Part shown: piece after piece, positions 1-5,375 of the stretch
Layout: every line of letters starts with the position of its first letter
Numbering within the stretch: position 1 is the stretch's first letter
DNA from: Anaerolineales bacterium
Lineage (GTDB): Bacteria; Chloroflexota; Anaerolineae; Anaerolineales; Villigracilaceae
Direction of reading: 5' to 3'
Assembly: GCA_029933275.1 (NCBI GenBank)
Contig: JAOZOM010000127.1
Span: 1 to 5,403, forward strand
Length of the DNA stretch: 5,403 bases
Position numbers and translations under genes: made by a program
Notes under the pieces: generated by a model
What the model saw: only the letters and a program-made list of their open reading frames with translations
What the model was told of the DNA's origin: nothing
The model's database searches: none

Positions 1-629
1 TAGATACTGCCGCCGACCAAAACGCGGGGATGACGACCGCCTCGCGCGCTACATCACTTTTGGGAAATGCGCTATTAGATGCCTGCAAACAATTAAAGGA
101 AGATTTGGCTACTCATTCGCTCGAGGAATTGGTCGGAAAATCCTATTTTGGAGAGTGGATTGTAGATTGGACAACCAAACCCGATGCCGATGTAGAAGAA
201 GTTTTCACCCATTATTCATATAGCTACGCGGCGCAGTTGGTTGCGGTAGATGAAGAGGGACAAATTGCCAAAGTGACCGCCGCCCACGACGCGGGGAAGA
301 TTTTTAACCCGCTCCTTTTTGAAGGGCAAGTGGAGGGCGCGGTACACATGGGTCTCGGCTACGCGTTGACCGAAGAAATGGCAATGAAAGATGGTTACCC
401 TGTCACGACCAATTTAAGAAAAATGGGGATCTTGCGCGCCAAAGAAATGCCCCCCGTTGAGGTAATCGGAGTTGAAGTCCCCGATCCGTTGGGTCCCTAC
501 GGAGCAAAAGGTGTCGGCGAAATTGGGCTAGTGCCTACGGCCGCGGCGGTTGCGAATGCGCTCTATCATTTTGATGGCGTGCGGCGGAGAAAATTCCCGA
601 TAGGGATGCCGAAAAGAAAGAGAAAGTAA
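1..629 (+). CDS. Xanthine dehydrogenase-type molybdenum hydroxylase, large (Mo-binding) subunit, C-terminal part; partial at 5' side
   Basis: The frame is open from the first full codon at position 3 and stops at 627-629. The ATG at 30 is therefore internal (an Asp-Thr-Ala stretch precedes it) and not the start. The visible part covers the end of the molybdopterin-binding domain (PF02738/PF20256 type). A TTASR-x-T-x5-GNA segment near the beginning is followed by HDAGKIFNP-x4-GQVEGA-x3-GLGYAL, then GPYGAKGVGEIGLVPTAAAVANAL. In this family the Glu of GVGE (codon 519-521) is the active-site base that deprotonates the Mo-OH group. Family members hydroxylate purines, aldehydes or other N-heterocycles with water as oxygen source, usually in the cytoplasm. 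The GPYGAKGVGEIGLVPTA form resembles, from memory, the selenium-dependent xanthine dehydrogenase branch, but substrate and selenium use cannot be read from this fragment. It ends in a basic KRKRK tail. A strong terminator lies 21 bases after the stop, so this is the last gene of its operon. Confidence 0.9.
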   Translation, partial: DTAADQNAGMTTASRATSLLGNALLDACKQLKEDLATHSLEELVGKSYFGEWIVDWTTKPDADVEEVFTHYSYSYAAQLVAVDEEGQIAKVTAAHDAGKIFNPLLFEGQVEGAVHMGLGYALTEEMAMKDGYPVTTNLRKMGILRAKEMPPVEVIGVEVPDPLGPYGAKGVGEIGLVPTAAAVANALYHFDGVRRRKFPIGMPKRKRK

Positions 630-648
630 TTCTCTACGAAGAGATATG

Positions 649-693
649 AAAAAAGCTGGTTGAGACGCTTTGCGTTACAACCAGCTTTTCTTA
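649..693. terminator. Bidirectional rho-independent terminator between convergent genes
   Basis: A perfect 12-bp stem AAAAGCTGGTTG (651-662) pairs with CAACCAGCTTTT (678-689). Its loop contains a second small stem ACGC-TTT-GCGT (665-675). On the plus strand the stem runs into TTTTCTT, ending the molybdenum hydroxylase transcript. On the minus strand it runs into six T (complement of 649-654), ending the toxin-antitoxin transcript. Its position between two converging stop codons (629 and 711) fits one element serving both. Confidence 0.85.
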
Positions 694-710
694 TTTTCCA
701 GCATCTATAC

Positions 711-1070
711 CTACGAAAAAGTGTTCCGAATAATTTCTAGCACTGCTTCTAAAGTGCTTTCTTCCGATTCTTGTACATTTGACTGTTCTTCTAAATGCTT
801 ATGGTGAGGATACGTTTTGATCTTCGGGTGGTGCGGGACATTATCCCATCCAATCTTAAGGTTGTTTTCGCCGTCCAGCCAGTAATACGCGTAGCGTTCT
901 AAATTTTCACCTGACCATGATTCTCGTATATGTAACAAATCTTCATTTACGAAAGAAACCTTCAGTTTTATATAATTCGGGTTCTCGACAGGCAAAATTT
1001 CTATGCGGCTGATAATATCTCCCGCCACTTTTTGGACAAGAGCGATACGCTCAAGAGGACTAACCGACAT
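711..1070 (-). CDS. TumE/DUF6516-like protein, probable toxin of a type II toxin-antitoxin pair
   Basis: A 119-residue soluble protein without signal peptide or membrane segments. Key residues cluster in the middle: ERYAYYWLD (about 58-66), then GWDNVPHHP (74-82), then TYPHHKH (86-92). This His-rich WDN-x-PHHP ... PHHKH pattern is what I associate with the DUF6516 / TumE toxin family; the biochemical target of that family is not known to me. A polar, acidic linker (about 94-106) separates it from a C-terminal helix. The start codon ATG (1070-1068) lies inside the end of the upstream gene, overlapping it by 11 bases in another frame. No purine-rich ribosome site precedes the ATG (upstream bases read AGAACCAGATT), so translation probably depends on coupling to the upstream gene. 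The bidirectional terminator follows within about 20 bases. The family assignment is from motif memory and the toxin role is inferred from family and gene layout. Confidence 0.75.
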   Translation of the reverse strand: MSVSPLERIALVQKVAGDIISRIEILPVENPNYIKLKVSFVNEDLLHIRESWSGENLERYAYYWLDGENNLKIGWDNVPHHPKIKTYPHHKHLEEQSNVQESEESTLEAVLEIIRNTFS

Positions 1071-1368
1071 AATCTGGTTCTAGGTTTTGCAAGGTTTCAA
1101 GACGATGTTGCAAATCTTTTAAGCGATTTTCCCAACTATGCCATTCAATATAAGCCTCATGGGTTTCAAAATCAGCATCTGCGGATAAACCAACTTCCTC
1201 CAAACGAGAAAGGCTCATCCCAAAGCGCACCTTAAAACCTGCGATAATCTTTTCAGTTTTAGCGACTTCTGCCTTAAGCTCATTTGACCGTTGTTGAGAG
1301 CCTAGAACTAAAATCCGTTTCCAGTCTTGGCTGGTTAGTTCAATTGGTAGACTGATTGGCATAACCAT
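1060..1368 (-). CDS. Small helical protein, probable antitoxin partner of the TumE-like gene
   Basis: 102 residues, strongly charged and mostly helical. A short N-terminal part (MVMPISLPIELTSQDW) is followed by a long amphipathic helix rich in Lys and Glu (about 25-60), a FETHEAYIEWHSWE segment (67-80) and a Leu-heptad-like tail (about 83-96), suggesting coiled-coil packing. The FG-MSLSRLEE ... YIEWHSWE layout resembles small partner proteins found in front of DUF6516 genes. I see no helix-turn-helix that I could defend, so direct DNA binding is not shown. It is the first gene of the pair, as is usual for antitoxins, and overlaps the toxin start by 11 bases. An AGGAG site sits 8 bases before the ATG at 1368, supporting that start; the ATG at 1362 (Met3) is a weaker alternative. 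A TATAAT box lies 25 bases upstream. The role is inferred from context; the reading frame itself is secure. Confidence 0.7.
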   Translation of the reverse strand: MVMPISLPIELTSQDWKRILVLGSQQRSNELKAEVAKTEKIIAGFKVRFGMSLSRLEEVGLSADADFETHEAYIEWHSWENRLKDLQHRLETLQNLEPDYVG

Positions 1369-1373
1369 CTTTT

Positions 1374-1398
1374 ATGCTCCTATTACCCTTAAATTATA
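1374..1398 (-). promoter_or_regulatory. -10 box (TATAAT) and AGGAG ribosome site of the toxin-antitoxin pair
   Basis: On the minus strand a perfect TATAAT (1393-1398) stands 24 bases before the ATG at 1368, and AGGAG (about 1377-1381) stands 8 bases before it. No good -35 is seen; the best is TTTTTG with a short 15-base spacer, overlapping the end of the upstream AI-2E-family gene. The 52-base gap between the two genes shows no terminator hairpin, so read-through from the thrC unit is also possible. Confidence 0.5.
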
Positions 1399-1420
1399 CA
1401 ATAGAAATCTATGCAAAAAT

Positions 1421-2527
1421 TCACTCTTCTTTAGCCTCATCAAGCTCTTCTTCGGCATCCAACTCAAGAAAGGGTGGCAAGCCCAAAACACGTCTGCGGA
1501 GGTATTTGCCGATCACCATGATTGATGCCAAAAGCGGGACAACGATCAAGACTCCGATAATCCCATTTATCACCACTGCTGAGATGATGGCAACAAAAAT
1601 CACGCCATCGTGCAATGCCAAACTTTTGCCGAACATTTTAGGCATCAACCAGATATTTTTACCGTAATTTATGACCATAAAAACGCCCAAAACCAGCATA
1701 GAAAACCAGAAGTTAGACATTCCTAAGAATGTTGAGCCTTCCATTAGCGCAATCGCAAAAGCCAGCGAGGCTGTGATAAAAGGGCCTACTTCGGGGATGA
1801 TATTCAGCAACCCCGCCATTGCGCCCAAAAGGAGCGCACCGGGTAACCCGATTACTGACCATGCCAGCGCATAAGCTACGCCCAAAATTGCCATGAGCGC
1901 GATTTGCCCACGCAGATAGATATTCCAAATATGAGCGATTTGGTCGTAGAGATGGCGCACATCCTCGCGTAAATCTTCGGGCGGGATGCGAAAAATCCAC
2001 TCGCGGAACTCATCCCAATCGTTGATGAAATGGTACGCCGTGACGATAATCACCAAAAGCCACGCTACATTTCGTGAGGTGGCTTCGAGTAATTTGATCG
2101 TGTTTTGAGGAACCCACCCTGCCAATTTTGAAAGCGGTTCTGTTAAATCAACCGCAAAAGAACTTAGGCTGAGGGTAAAACCGCCAATCACCACCGATTG
2201 TTCGAGTAAATTTTGCACAAAAGTTGGCAAATTGGATAAATCGCTCGTCAGCACTTGCACTTGCCCAACTAAAATCGGCACCACTGTTGCAGGGATAGAA
2301 ATGATCGCGGCGAGAGTGAAAAAGTAAGTTAAATTTACTGCCACTTTATGCTTCATCCGCGTTCTTTTTTCGAGAAAATCTACAACGGGATTAAGCACAT
2401 AGGCAAAAAGTGCGGCAATAATCAGTGGTTGAAAAAGCGGGCGAATATACCAAATCGCCATCGCCATCAAGACTACAATGACAACTAACGTGAAATATCG
2501 TGCGCGGGGACTCCACTTATCTTTCAT
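1421..2527 (-). CDS. AI-2E-family transporter (PF01594), polytopic inner-membrane protein
   Basis: 368 residues, close to the family's usual length of about 350. Hydrophobic segments appear at about 11-28, 32-50, 65-88, 150-168, 205-226, 228-263, 273-289 and 305-340. A soluble, amphipathic region at about 90-148 sits between the third and fourth, which is the family's typical topology. Family landmarks are YLRGQ (204-208), NIIPEVGPFI (242-251), and the long C-terminal hydrophobic pair, followed by a short acidic tail (LDAEEELDEAKEE). The family is named after TqsA (autoinducer-2 export), but members include proton/sodium antiporters and many uncharacterised proteins, so the substrate is unknown. 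The ATG at 2527 overlaps the stop codon of threonine synthase in an ATGA. An AAAGGA site (2534-2539) lies 6 bases before it, inside the end of thrC. Translation is therefore likely coupled to thrC. Confidence 0.88.
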   Translation of the reverse strand: MKDKWSPRARYFTLVVIVVLMAMAIWYIRPLFQPLIIAALFAYVLNPVVDFLEKRTRMKHKVAVNLTYFFTLAAIISIPATVVPILVGQVQVLTSDLSNLPTFVQNLLEQSVVIGGFTLSLSSFAVDLTEPLSKLAGWVPQNTIKLLEATSRNVAWLLVIIVTAYHFINDWDEFREWIFRIPPEDLREDVRHLYDQIAHIWNIYLRGQIALMAILGVAYALAWSVIGLPGALLLGAMAGLLNIIPEVGPFITASLAFAIALMEGSTFLGMSNFWFSMLVLGVFMVINYGKNIWLMPKMFGKSLALHDGVIFVAIISAVVINGIIGVLIVVPLLASIMVIGKYLRRRVLGLPPFLELDAEEELDEAKEE

Positions 2528-3765
2528 AGATTTTCCTTTACCGCCTCCAAAGAGGGATTAATAATCGGGGCTTCGGTGACGGCTTTCAACGCGGCTTTGA
2601 CATCTTTTAGCCCGCTTCCCGTATTTACAACCAAAATCGGATCATCGGGGTTCACCGCGCCTTTTGCGATTGCTTCCACTAAACCGGCATACGCTGTGGC
2701 TCCGGCTGGTTCTGCAAAAACGCCCATTTTGCCGAGTTCTGCTATCGCGGCGATAATCGCATCATCGCTGACAAGGATATATTGCCCGCCCGTTTCTGTC
2801 GCGGCACGCAGCGCACGGACTCCATCGCTGGGCATATCTACCGAGATACTATCTGCCGAAGTCGTTGCGGAGATGGGCGTAATTTCCTCTGTCCCTGCGT
2901 TATACGCGTTCGCAATCGCGGCAGAACCCTCCGCTTGCACACCGATAATTCGCGGCATTTGCTTCAGCCAGCCTAATTTCTCTAAATCTTTAAAGCCTTT
3001 ATGGATGCCGGAGATGATATTCCCATCACCAACCGAAACAAAAATAGTTAAAGGTTTATCTATATTGGTAAGTGCCTTAAGCGACCATTCCCAAATCTCG
3101 AAAGCAGCCGTCTTTTTGCCTTCTGCTGTGAAAGGGTTGTAGCCCGTATTTCGACAATACCAGCCAAACTCATTTGCGGCTTTGACTGCCAACTCAACCG
3201 CATCGTCATAAGTCCCGTCCACGAGCATCACTTGCGCCCCAAAAACGAGCAATTGAGCAATTTTTGCAACCGGTGCGCTTTTCGGCGCAAAAATAACCGA
3301 TTTTTGCCCAATCGCGGCAGACATTCCCGCCAAAGCTGCGCCCGCGTTGCCGGTAGAGGCAGTCACAATCACCTCCGCACCGATTTCTTTGGCACGCGCC
3401 ACCAAAATTGCACTGGCGCGATCTTTAAAAGAAGCGGTCGGGTTTGAGCTTTCATCCTTGAGCCAGAGATTTTTCAAGCCAAGTTTTTCAGCCAATCTGG
3501 GGAGTGCAAAAGTTGGAGTCCAACCCGCAGCGTAGAGCGGTGTCTCCTCCCCGCCGGGATTAGAAACGGGCAACAAGGGTAAATATCGCCACAAGGAGTT
3601 TTCAGTTCGGCAAGTAATATCATCTGGCTGATATTTCTCTTTAATCGCTTCGTAATCGAGGAGAACATTCAAATTACCACCGTCCGCTGGGCAGGTATAA
3701 GTCACCTCTTCGGGTGTATATTTTTTTCCACATAAAGAACATTCGTAACCAAGAAATTTATTCAT
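2524..3765 (-). CDS. thrC: Threonine synthase, PLP-dependent
   Basis: 413 residues from the ATG at 3765. It converts O-phosphohomoserine to threonine in the cytoplasm, the last step of threonine synthesis. The N-terminus carries a small zinc-ribbon-like part (YECSLCGKK with C9 and C12, then TCPADGG with C25). The fold type II PLP domain follows: SSNPTASFKDRAS with the Schiff-base lysine K114, the TASTGNAGAA loop (135-144), SVGDGNIISG (244-253), EPAGATA (352-358) and NTGSGLKD (381-388). Length and motif order match bacterial threonine synthases; other PLP lyases of this fold (threonine dehydratase, cysteate synthase) are less likely given the zinc-ribbon start and the SFKDR form. A GTG at 3774 in the same frame would add three residues, but it lies inside the AAAGGTG ribosome site, so the ATG is preferred. 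The fourth zinc-ribbon cysteine is replaced by Asp28. The stop codon overlaps the next gene by 4 bases. Confidence 0.93.
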   Translation of the reverse strand: MNKFLGYECSLCGKKYTPEEVTYTCPADGGNLNVLLDYEAIKEKYQPDDITCRTENSLWRYLPLLPVSNPGGEETPLYAAGWTPTFALPRLAEKLGLKNLWLKDESSNPTASFKDRASAILVARAKEIGAEVIVTASTGNAGAALAGMSAAIGQKSVIFAPKSAPVAKIAQLLVFGAQVMLVDGTYDDAVELAVKAANEFGWYCRNTGYNPFTAEGKKTAAFEIWEWSLKALTNIDKPLTIFVSVGDGNIISGIHKGFKDLEKLGWLKQMPRIIGVQAEGSAAIANAYNAGTEEITPISATTSADSISVDMPSDGVRALRAATETGGQYILVSDDAIIAAIAELGKMGVFAEPAGATAYAGLVEAIAKGAVNPDDPILVVNTGSGLKDVKAALKAVTEAPIINPSLEAVKENL

Positions 3766-3771
3766 ATTTTT

Positions 3772-3778
3772 CACCTTT
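3772..3778 (-). promoter_or_regulatory. Ribosome binding site deciding the thrC start
   Basis: On the minus strand AAAGGTG is followed by AAAAAT and then ATG at 3765, a near-ideal 6-base spacing. The in-frame GTG at 3774-3772 overlaps this site and would have no ribosome site at a sensible distance, so the shorter protein is favoured. Confidence 0.65.
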
Positions 3779-3860
3779 GGTAATTATTCAAAAAAACATT
3801 TGTGTTATTTTATCATTTCTGCGCGTTTTGCGTAAATTTCAGAACGAGGAGCGTAGTACA
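3779..3860. promoter_or_regulatory. Divergent promoter region between thrC and hypE
   Basis: This AT-rich gap is the only place from which both divergent genes can be transcribed. On the minus strand TAAAAT (3807-3812) with TTTACG about 18 bases upstream is a candidate thrC promoter. On the plus strand TATCAT (3811-3816) with TTCAAA (3787-3792, 18-base spacer) is a candidate hypE promoter. The two -10 boxes overlap by two bases, so the promoters would compete. Both are weak matches. GAGGAG (3846-3851) is the ribosome site for hypE. No operator palindrome or riboswitch is evident. Confidence 0.4.
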
Positions 3861-4955
3861 ATGGATGAAATTTCACTTGACGAGGACTCTATGACAAATC
3901 CTTTTTTTGATGGTTGGACTTGCCCAATTCCCTTGAAAAATTACCCAACAATTGTGATGGGACACGGCGCAGGCGGAAAAATGATGAACGACTTAATCGG
4001 ACATCTTTTCGCTCCGCTCTTTGATAACGACTTGCTTGGGCAAATGGGCGATTCGACAGCATTAGACTTAAGCGCGTTAAACGCGGGACGATTAGCCTTC
4101 TCTACCGATAGCTTTGTCGTCAGCCCAATCATCTTCCCCGGCGGCGATATTGGCGATTTAGCAGTAAACGGCACGGTCAACGATATCGCCATGAGCGGCG
4201 CAAAACCCCTCTACCTCTCAGCGGGATTTATTCTCGAAGAGGGTTTAGCGATGGATACGCTGGGGCAAATTGCGACCTCGATGGCAAATGCCGCACGAGA
4301 AGCAGGAGTGCAAATCGTGACAGGTGATACAAAGGTGGTCAACAAAGGTCACGGGGACGGAATCTATATCAACACATCCGGCTTTGGCATCATCCCCGCT
4401 GGCGTGAATATCGCCGCGAAAAACGCCCGCCCCGGTGACGTGATCCTCGTCAGCGGCACAATGGGCGATCATGGGATGGCGATTATGTCCAAACGCGAGG
4501 GGCTGGAGTTCGAGAGCCAAATCGTCAGCGATACCGCCCCTCTGCACGGAATGATCGCGGAAATGCTCGAAGTGAGCAAAGAGATCCACTGTCTCCGCGA
4601 TGCCACGCGCGGCGGGCTCTCTGCTGTTCTTAACGAATTGGCGGGAGTCTCCAAAGTCGGGATTGAATTTGAAGAGACGAAAGTGCCTGTAAATTCTGCC
4701 GTGAATGCGGCTTGCGAGATGCTCGGTCTTGATCCCTTCTACATCGCTAACGAGGGGAAATTGGTCGCTATCGTTGCGCCCGAAGTAGCCGAAGAAATTT
4801 TAGAGGTAATGCGAAAAAATGAGTATGGCGCAGATGCTGCGATCATCGGCACGGTGACAGAGAAACACCCCAAACGCGTCGTCGCTACAACGGCTATCGG
4901 CGGCTCGCGCGTGGTTGATTTGCCTGCTGGAGAGTTATTGCCAAGGATTTGTTAA
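3861..4955 (+). CDS. hypE: Hydrogenase maturation protein HypE (carbamoyl dehydratase)
   Basis: 364 residues, an ATP-dependent dehydratase of the PurM/AIR-synthase fold. It receives a carbamoyl group from HypF on its C-terminal cysteine and dehydrates it to a thiocyanate, the source of the CN ligands of [NiFe]-hydrogenase. The sequence shows GHGAGGK (34-40), STDSFVVSP (81-89), GDIGDLAVNGTVNDIAMSGAKP (95-116), GDTKVV (155-160), RDATRGGL (246-253), NEGK (297-300) and the hallmark C-terminus PRIC ending in Cys364, so it should be catalytically complete. The ATG at 3861 has GAGGAG 9 bases upstream. The ATG at 3891 has GAGGA only 4 bases upstream and would give a 354-residue protein; either is possible, and upstream in-frame codons to 3714 lie in the promoter region. 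The region before GHGAGGK is about 30 residues longer than in E. coli HypE. It stands alone: thrC is divergent on one side and a terminator follows at once, with no hypABCDF or hydrogenase gene in view. Confidence 0.95.
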   Translation: MDEISLDEDSMTNPFFDGWTCPIPLKNYPTIVMGHGAGGKMMNDLIGHLFAPLFDNDLLGQMGDSTALDLSALNAGRLAFSTDSFVVSPIIFPGGDIGDLAVNGTVNDIAMSGAKPLYLSAGFILEEGLAMDTLGQIATSMANAAREAGVQIVTGDTKVVNKGHGDGIYINTSGFGIIPAGVNIAAKNARPGDVILVSGTMGDHGMAIMSKREGLEFESQIVSDTAPLHGMIAEMLEVSKEIHCLRDATRGGLSAVLNELAGVSKVGIEFEETKVPVNSAVNAACEMLGLDPFYIANEGKLVAIVAPEVAEEILEVMRKNEYGADAAIIGTVTEKHPKRVVATTAIGGSRVVDLPAGELLPRIC

Positions 4956-4960
4956 TTACA

Positions 4961-5002
4961 AGACACCAAGTGTTTTTAAAACACTTGGTGTCTGTGCTTT
5001 TT
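4961..5002 (+). terminator. Rho-independent terminator of hypE
   Basis: AGACACCAAGTGTTTT (4961-4976) and AAAACACTTGGTGTCT (4978-4993) are exact reverse complements around one base. In practice this folds as a 13-bp stem with a TTTTAAA loop. It is followed by GTGCTTTTT, a short T-run three to four bases after the stem. It starts five bases after the hypE stop. The plus-strand T-run is better than anything on the other side, so it acts mainly for hypE. Confidence 0.8.
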
Positions 5003-5048
5003 AACAGAAACAAGCCCAAATTCACGCGCGAGGCGGGGAAATCCCTAG

Positions 5049-5068
5049 TTCTAACGGATTTTGTGGTT
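5049..5068 (+). repeat. Left inverted repeat
   Basis: Twenty bases matching, in inverted orientation and with one mismatch, the copy at 5356-5375. Its inner end (GTGGTT) also takes part in a local hairpin with TAACCAC at 5082-5088. Confidence 0.75.
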
Positions 5069-5124
5069 ATGCCCCTCGTAGTAACCACTTCCGCGGTTAT
5101 CTGTGCGCCAAATAAGGTACGAGG
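5052..5124 (+). repeat. Cluster of alternative stem-loops
   Basis: Fold A: CGGA (5055-5058) and GTGGTTA (5063-5069) pair with TAACCAC (5082-5088) and TCCG (5090-5093). Fold B: CCTCGTA (5074-5080) pairs with TACGAGG (5118-5124), enclosing TAACC (5082-5086) with GGTTA (5095-5099). TAACC is used by both, so the folds exclude each other. It could be an attenuator-like RNA or simply the palindromic end of a mobile element; no known riboswitch is recognised. Confidence 0.45.
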
Positions 5125-5180
5125 AAATTTTAAGTTTTTCTGGTATCTTCTCAAATTTTTGGGATAAATGCCTGATTTGT

Positions 5181-5297
5181 CCCCATCCTAACCTTCCCCC
5201 TCAGCACTCTTCGAGTATTCAGTCAAGCTGAACGAACGGTGCTACGCGAGGGGAAGGGATAAATTCTCCCCCTGAGAGGGAGATTACAGAGGGGGCG
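5181..5297. repeat. C/G-rich intergenic repeat-like unit with nested hairpin
   Basis: The unit opens CCCCATCCTAACCTTCCCCC and closes AGAGGGGGCG, a style seen in dispersed intergenic repeats of many bacteria. A hairpin spans 5192-5257: CCTTCCCC(C)TC with GAGGGGAAGG, AGCAC with GTGCT, TTCG with CGAA, and TTCAG with CTGAA around the loop TCAAG, with small bulges between them. Copy number cannot be judged from one window. Confidence 0.55.
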
Positions 5298-5303
5298 TTT
5301 TTT
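5265..5303 (+). terminator. Terminator-like hairpin and T-run
   Basis: TCTCCC (5265-5270) pairs with GGGAGA (5278-5283). Alternatively CCCCCT (5268-5273) pairs with AGGGGG (5290-5295), which sits two bases before six T (5298-5303). The second pairing looks like an intrinsic terminator on the plus strand. As hypE already has its own terminator, this may be a back-up or a by-product of the repeat. Confidence 0.4.
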
Positions 5304-5355
5304 CTTAACTTCCACGAAGCCCATCGAGGCTCCCCTATTTTTTGAGAATGAGTTA

Positions 5356-5375
5356 AACCACAAAATCCATTAGAA
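5356..5375 (-). repeat. Right inverted repeat
   Basis: Reverse complement reads TTCTAATGGATTTTGTGGTT, one base different from the left copy at 5049-5068. The bases just inside (5351-5356, AGTTAA) also mirror TTAACT at 5305-5310, a weaker 6-base inverted pair. Confidence 0.75.

Larger units (their letters stand above)
5049..5375. mobile_element. Possible MITE-like non-autonomous element with 20-base terminal inverted repeats
   Basis: The left end TTCTAACGGATTTTGTGGTT (5049-5068) matches the reverse complement of 5356-5375 at 19 of 20 positions (C/T difference at base 7). The 327-base interior has no transposase and is packed with hairpins, as expected of a small element mobilised in trans or of an IS remnant. 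No target-site duplication is obvious next to either end, so the exact borders and the mobility are inference. A long structured RNA or a compound intergenic repeat is the alternative. Confidence 0.45.

Noticed and set aside
739..758. AGCACT ... AGTGCT inverted pair within the toxin gene
   Set aside because: Only six bases per arm, inside coding sequence and with no T-run; probably chance.
2576..3142. 188-codon frame on the plus strand opposite thrC
   Set aside because: It is the shadow of the well-supported threonine synthase, with repetitive Ala/Ser/Pro composition typical of antisense frames.
3714..3860. Upstream extension of hypE to an ATG at 3714
   Set aside because: The added 49 residues would overlap thrC and cover the promoter region, and do not look like HypE sequence; ATG 3861 has a clear ribosome site.
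5046..5101. Integron attC-like site
   Set aside because: The imperfect palindrome lacks the RYYYAAC and GTTRRRY core ends in proper positions, and there is no cassette or integrase.
4949..5167. Open frame of 72 codons on the plus strand (and 86 codons on the minus strand at 4894-5154)
   Set aside because: Both cross the hypE terminator and the left inverted repeat, have no domain or good ribosome site, and look like chance frames.
5318..5343. AGCC/GGCT hairpin followed by CCCCTATTTTTT as a terminator
   Set aside because: The stem is only four base pairs and does not directly abut the T-run.
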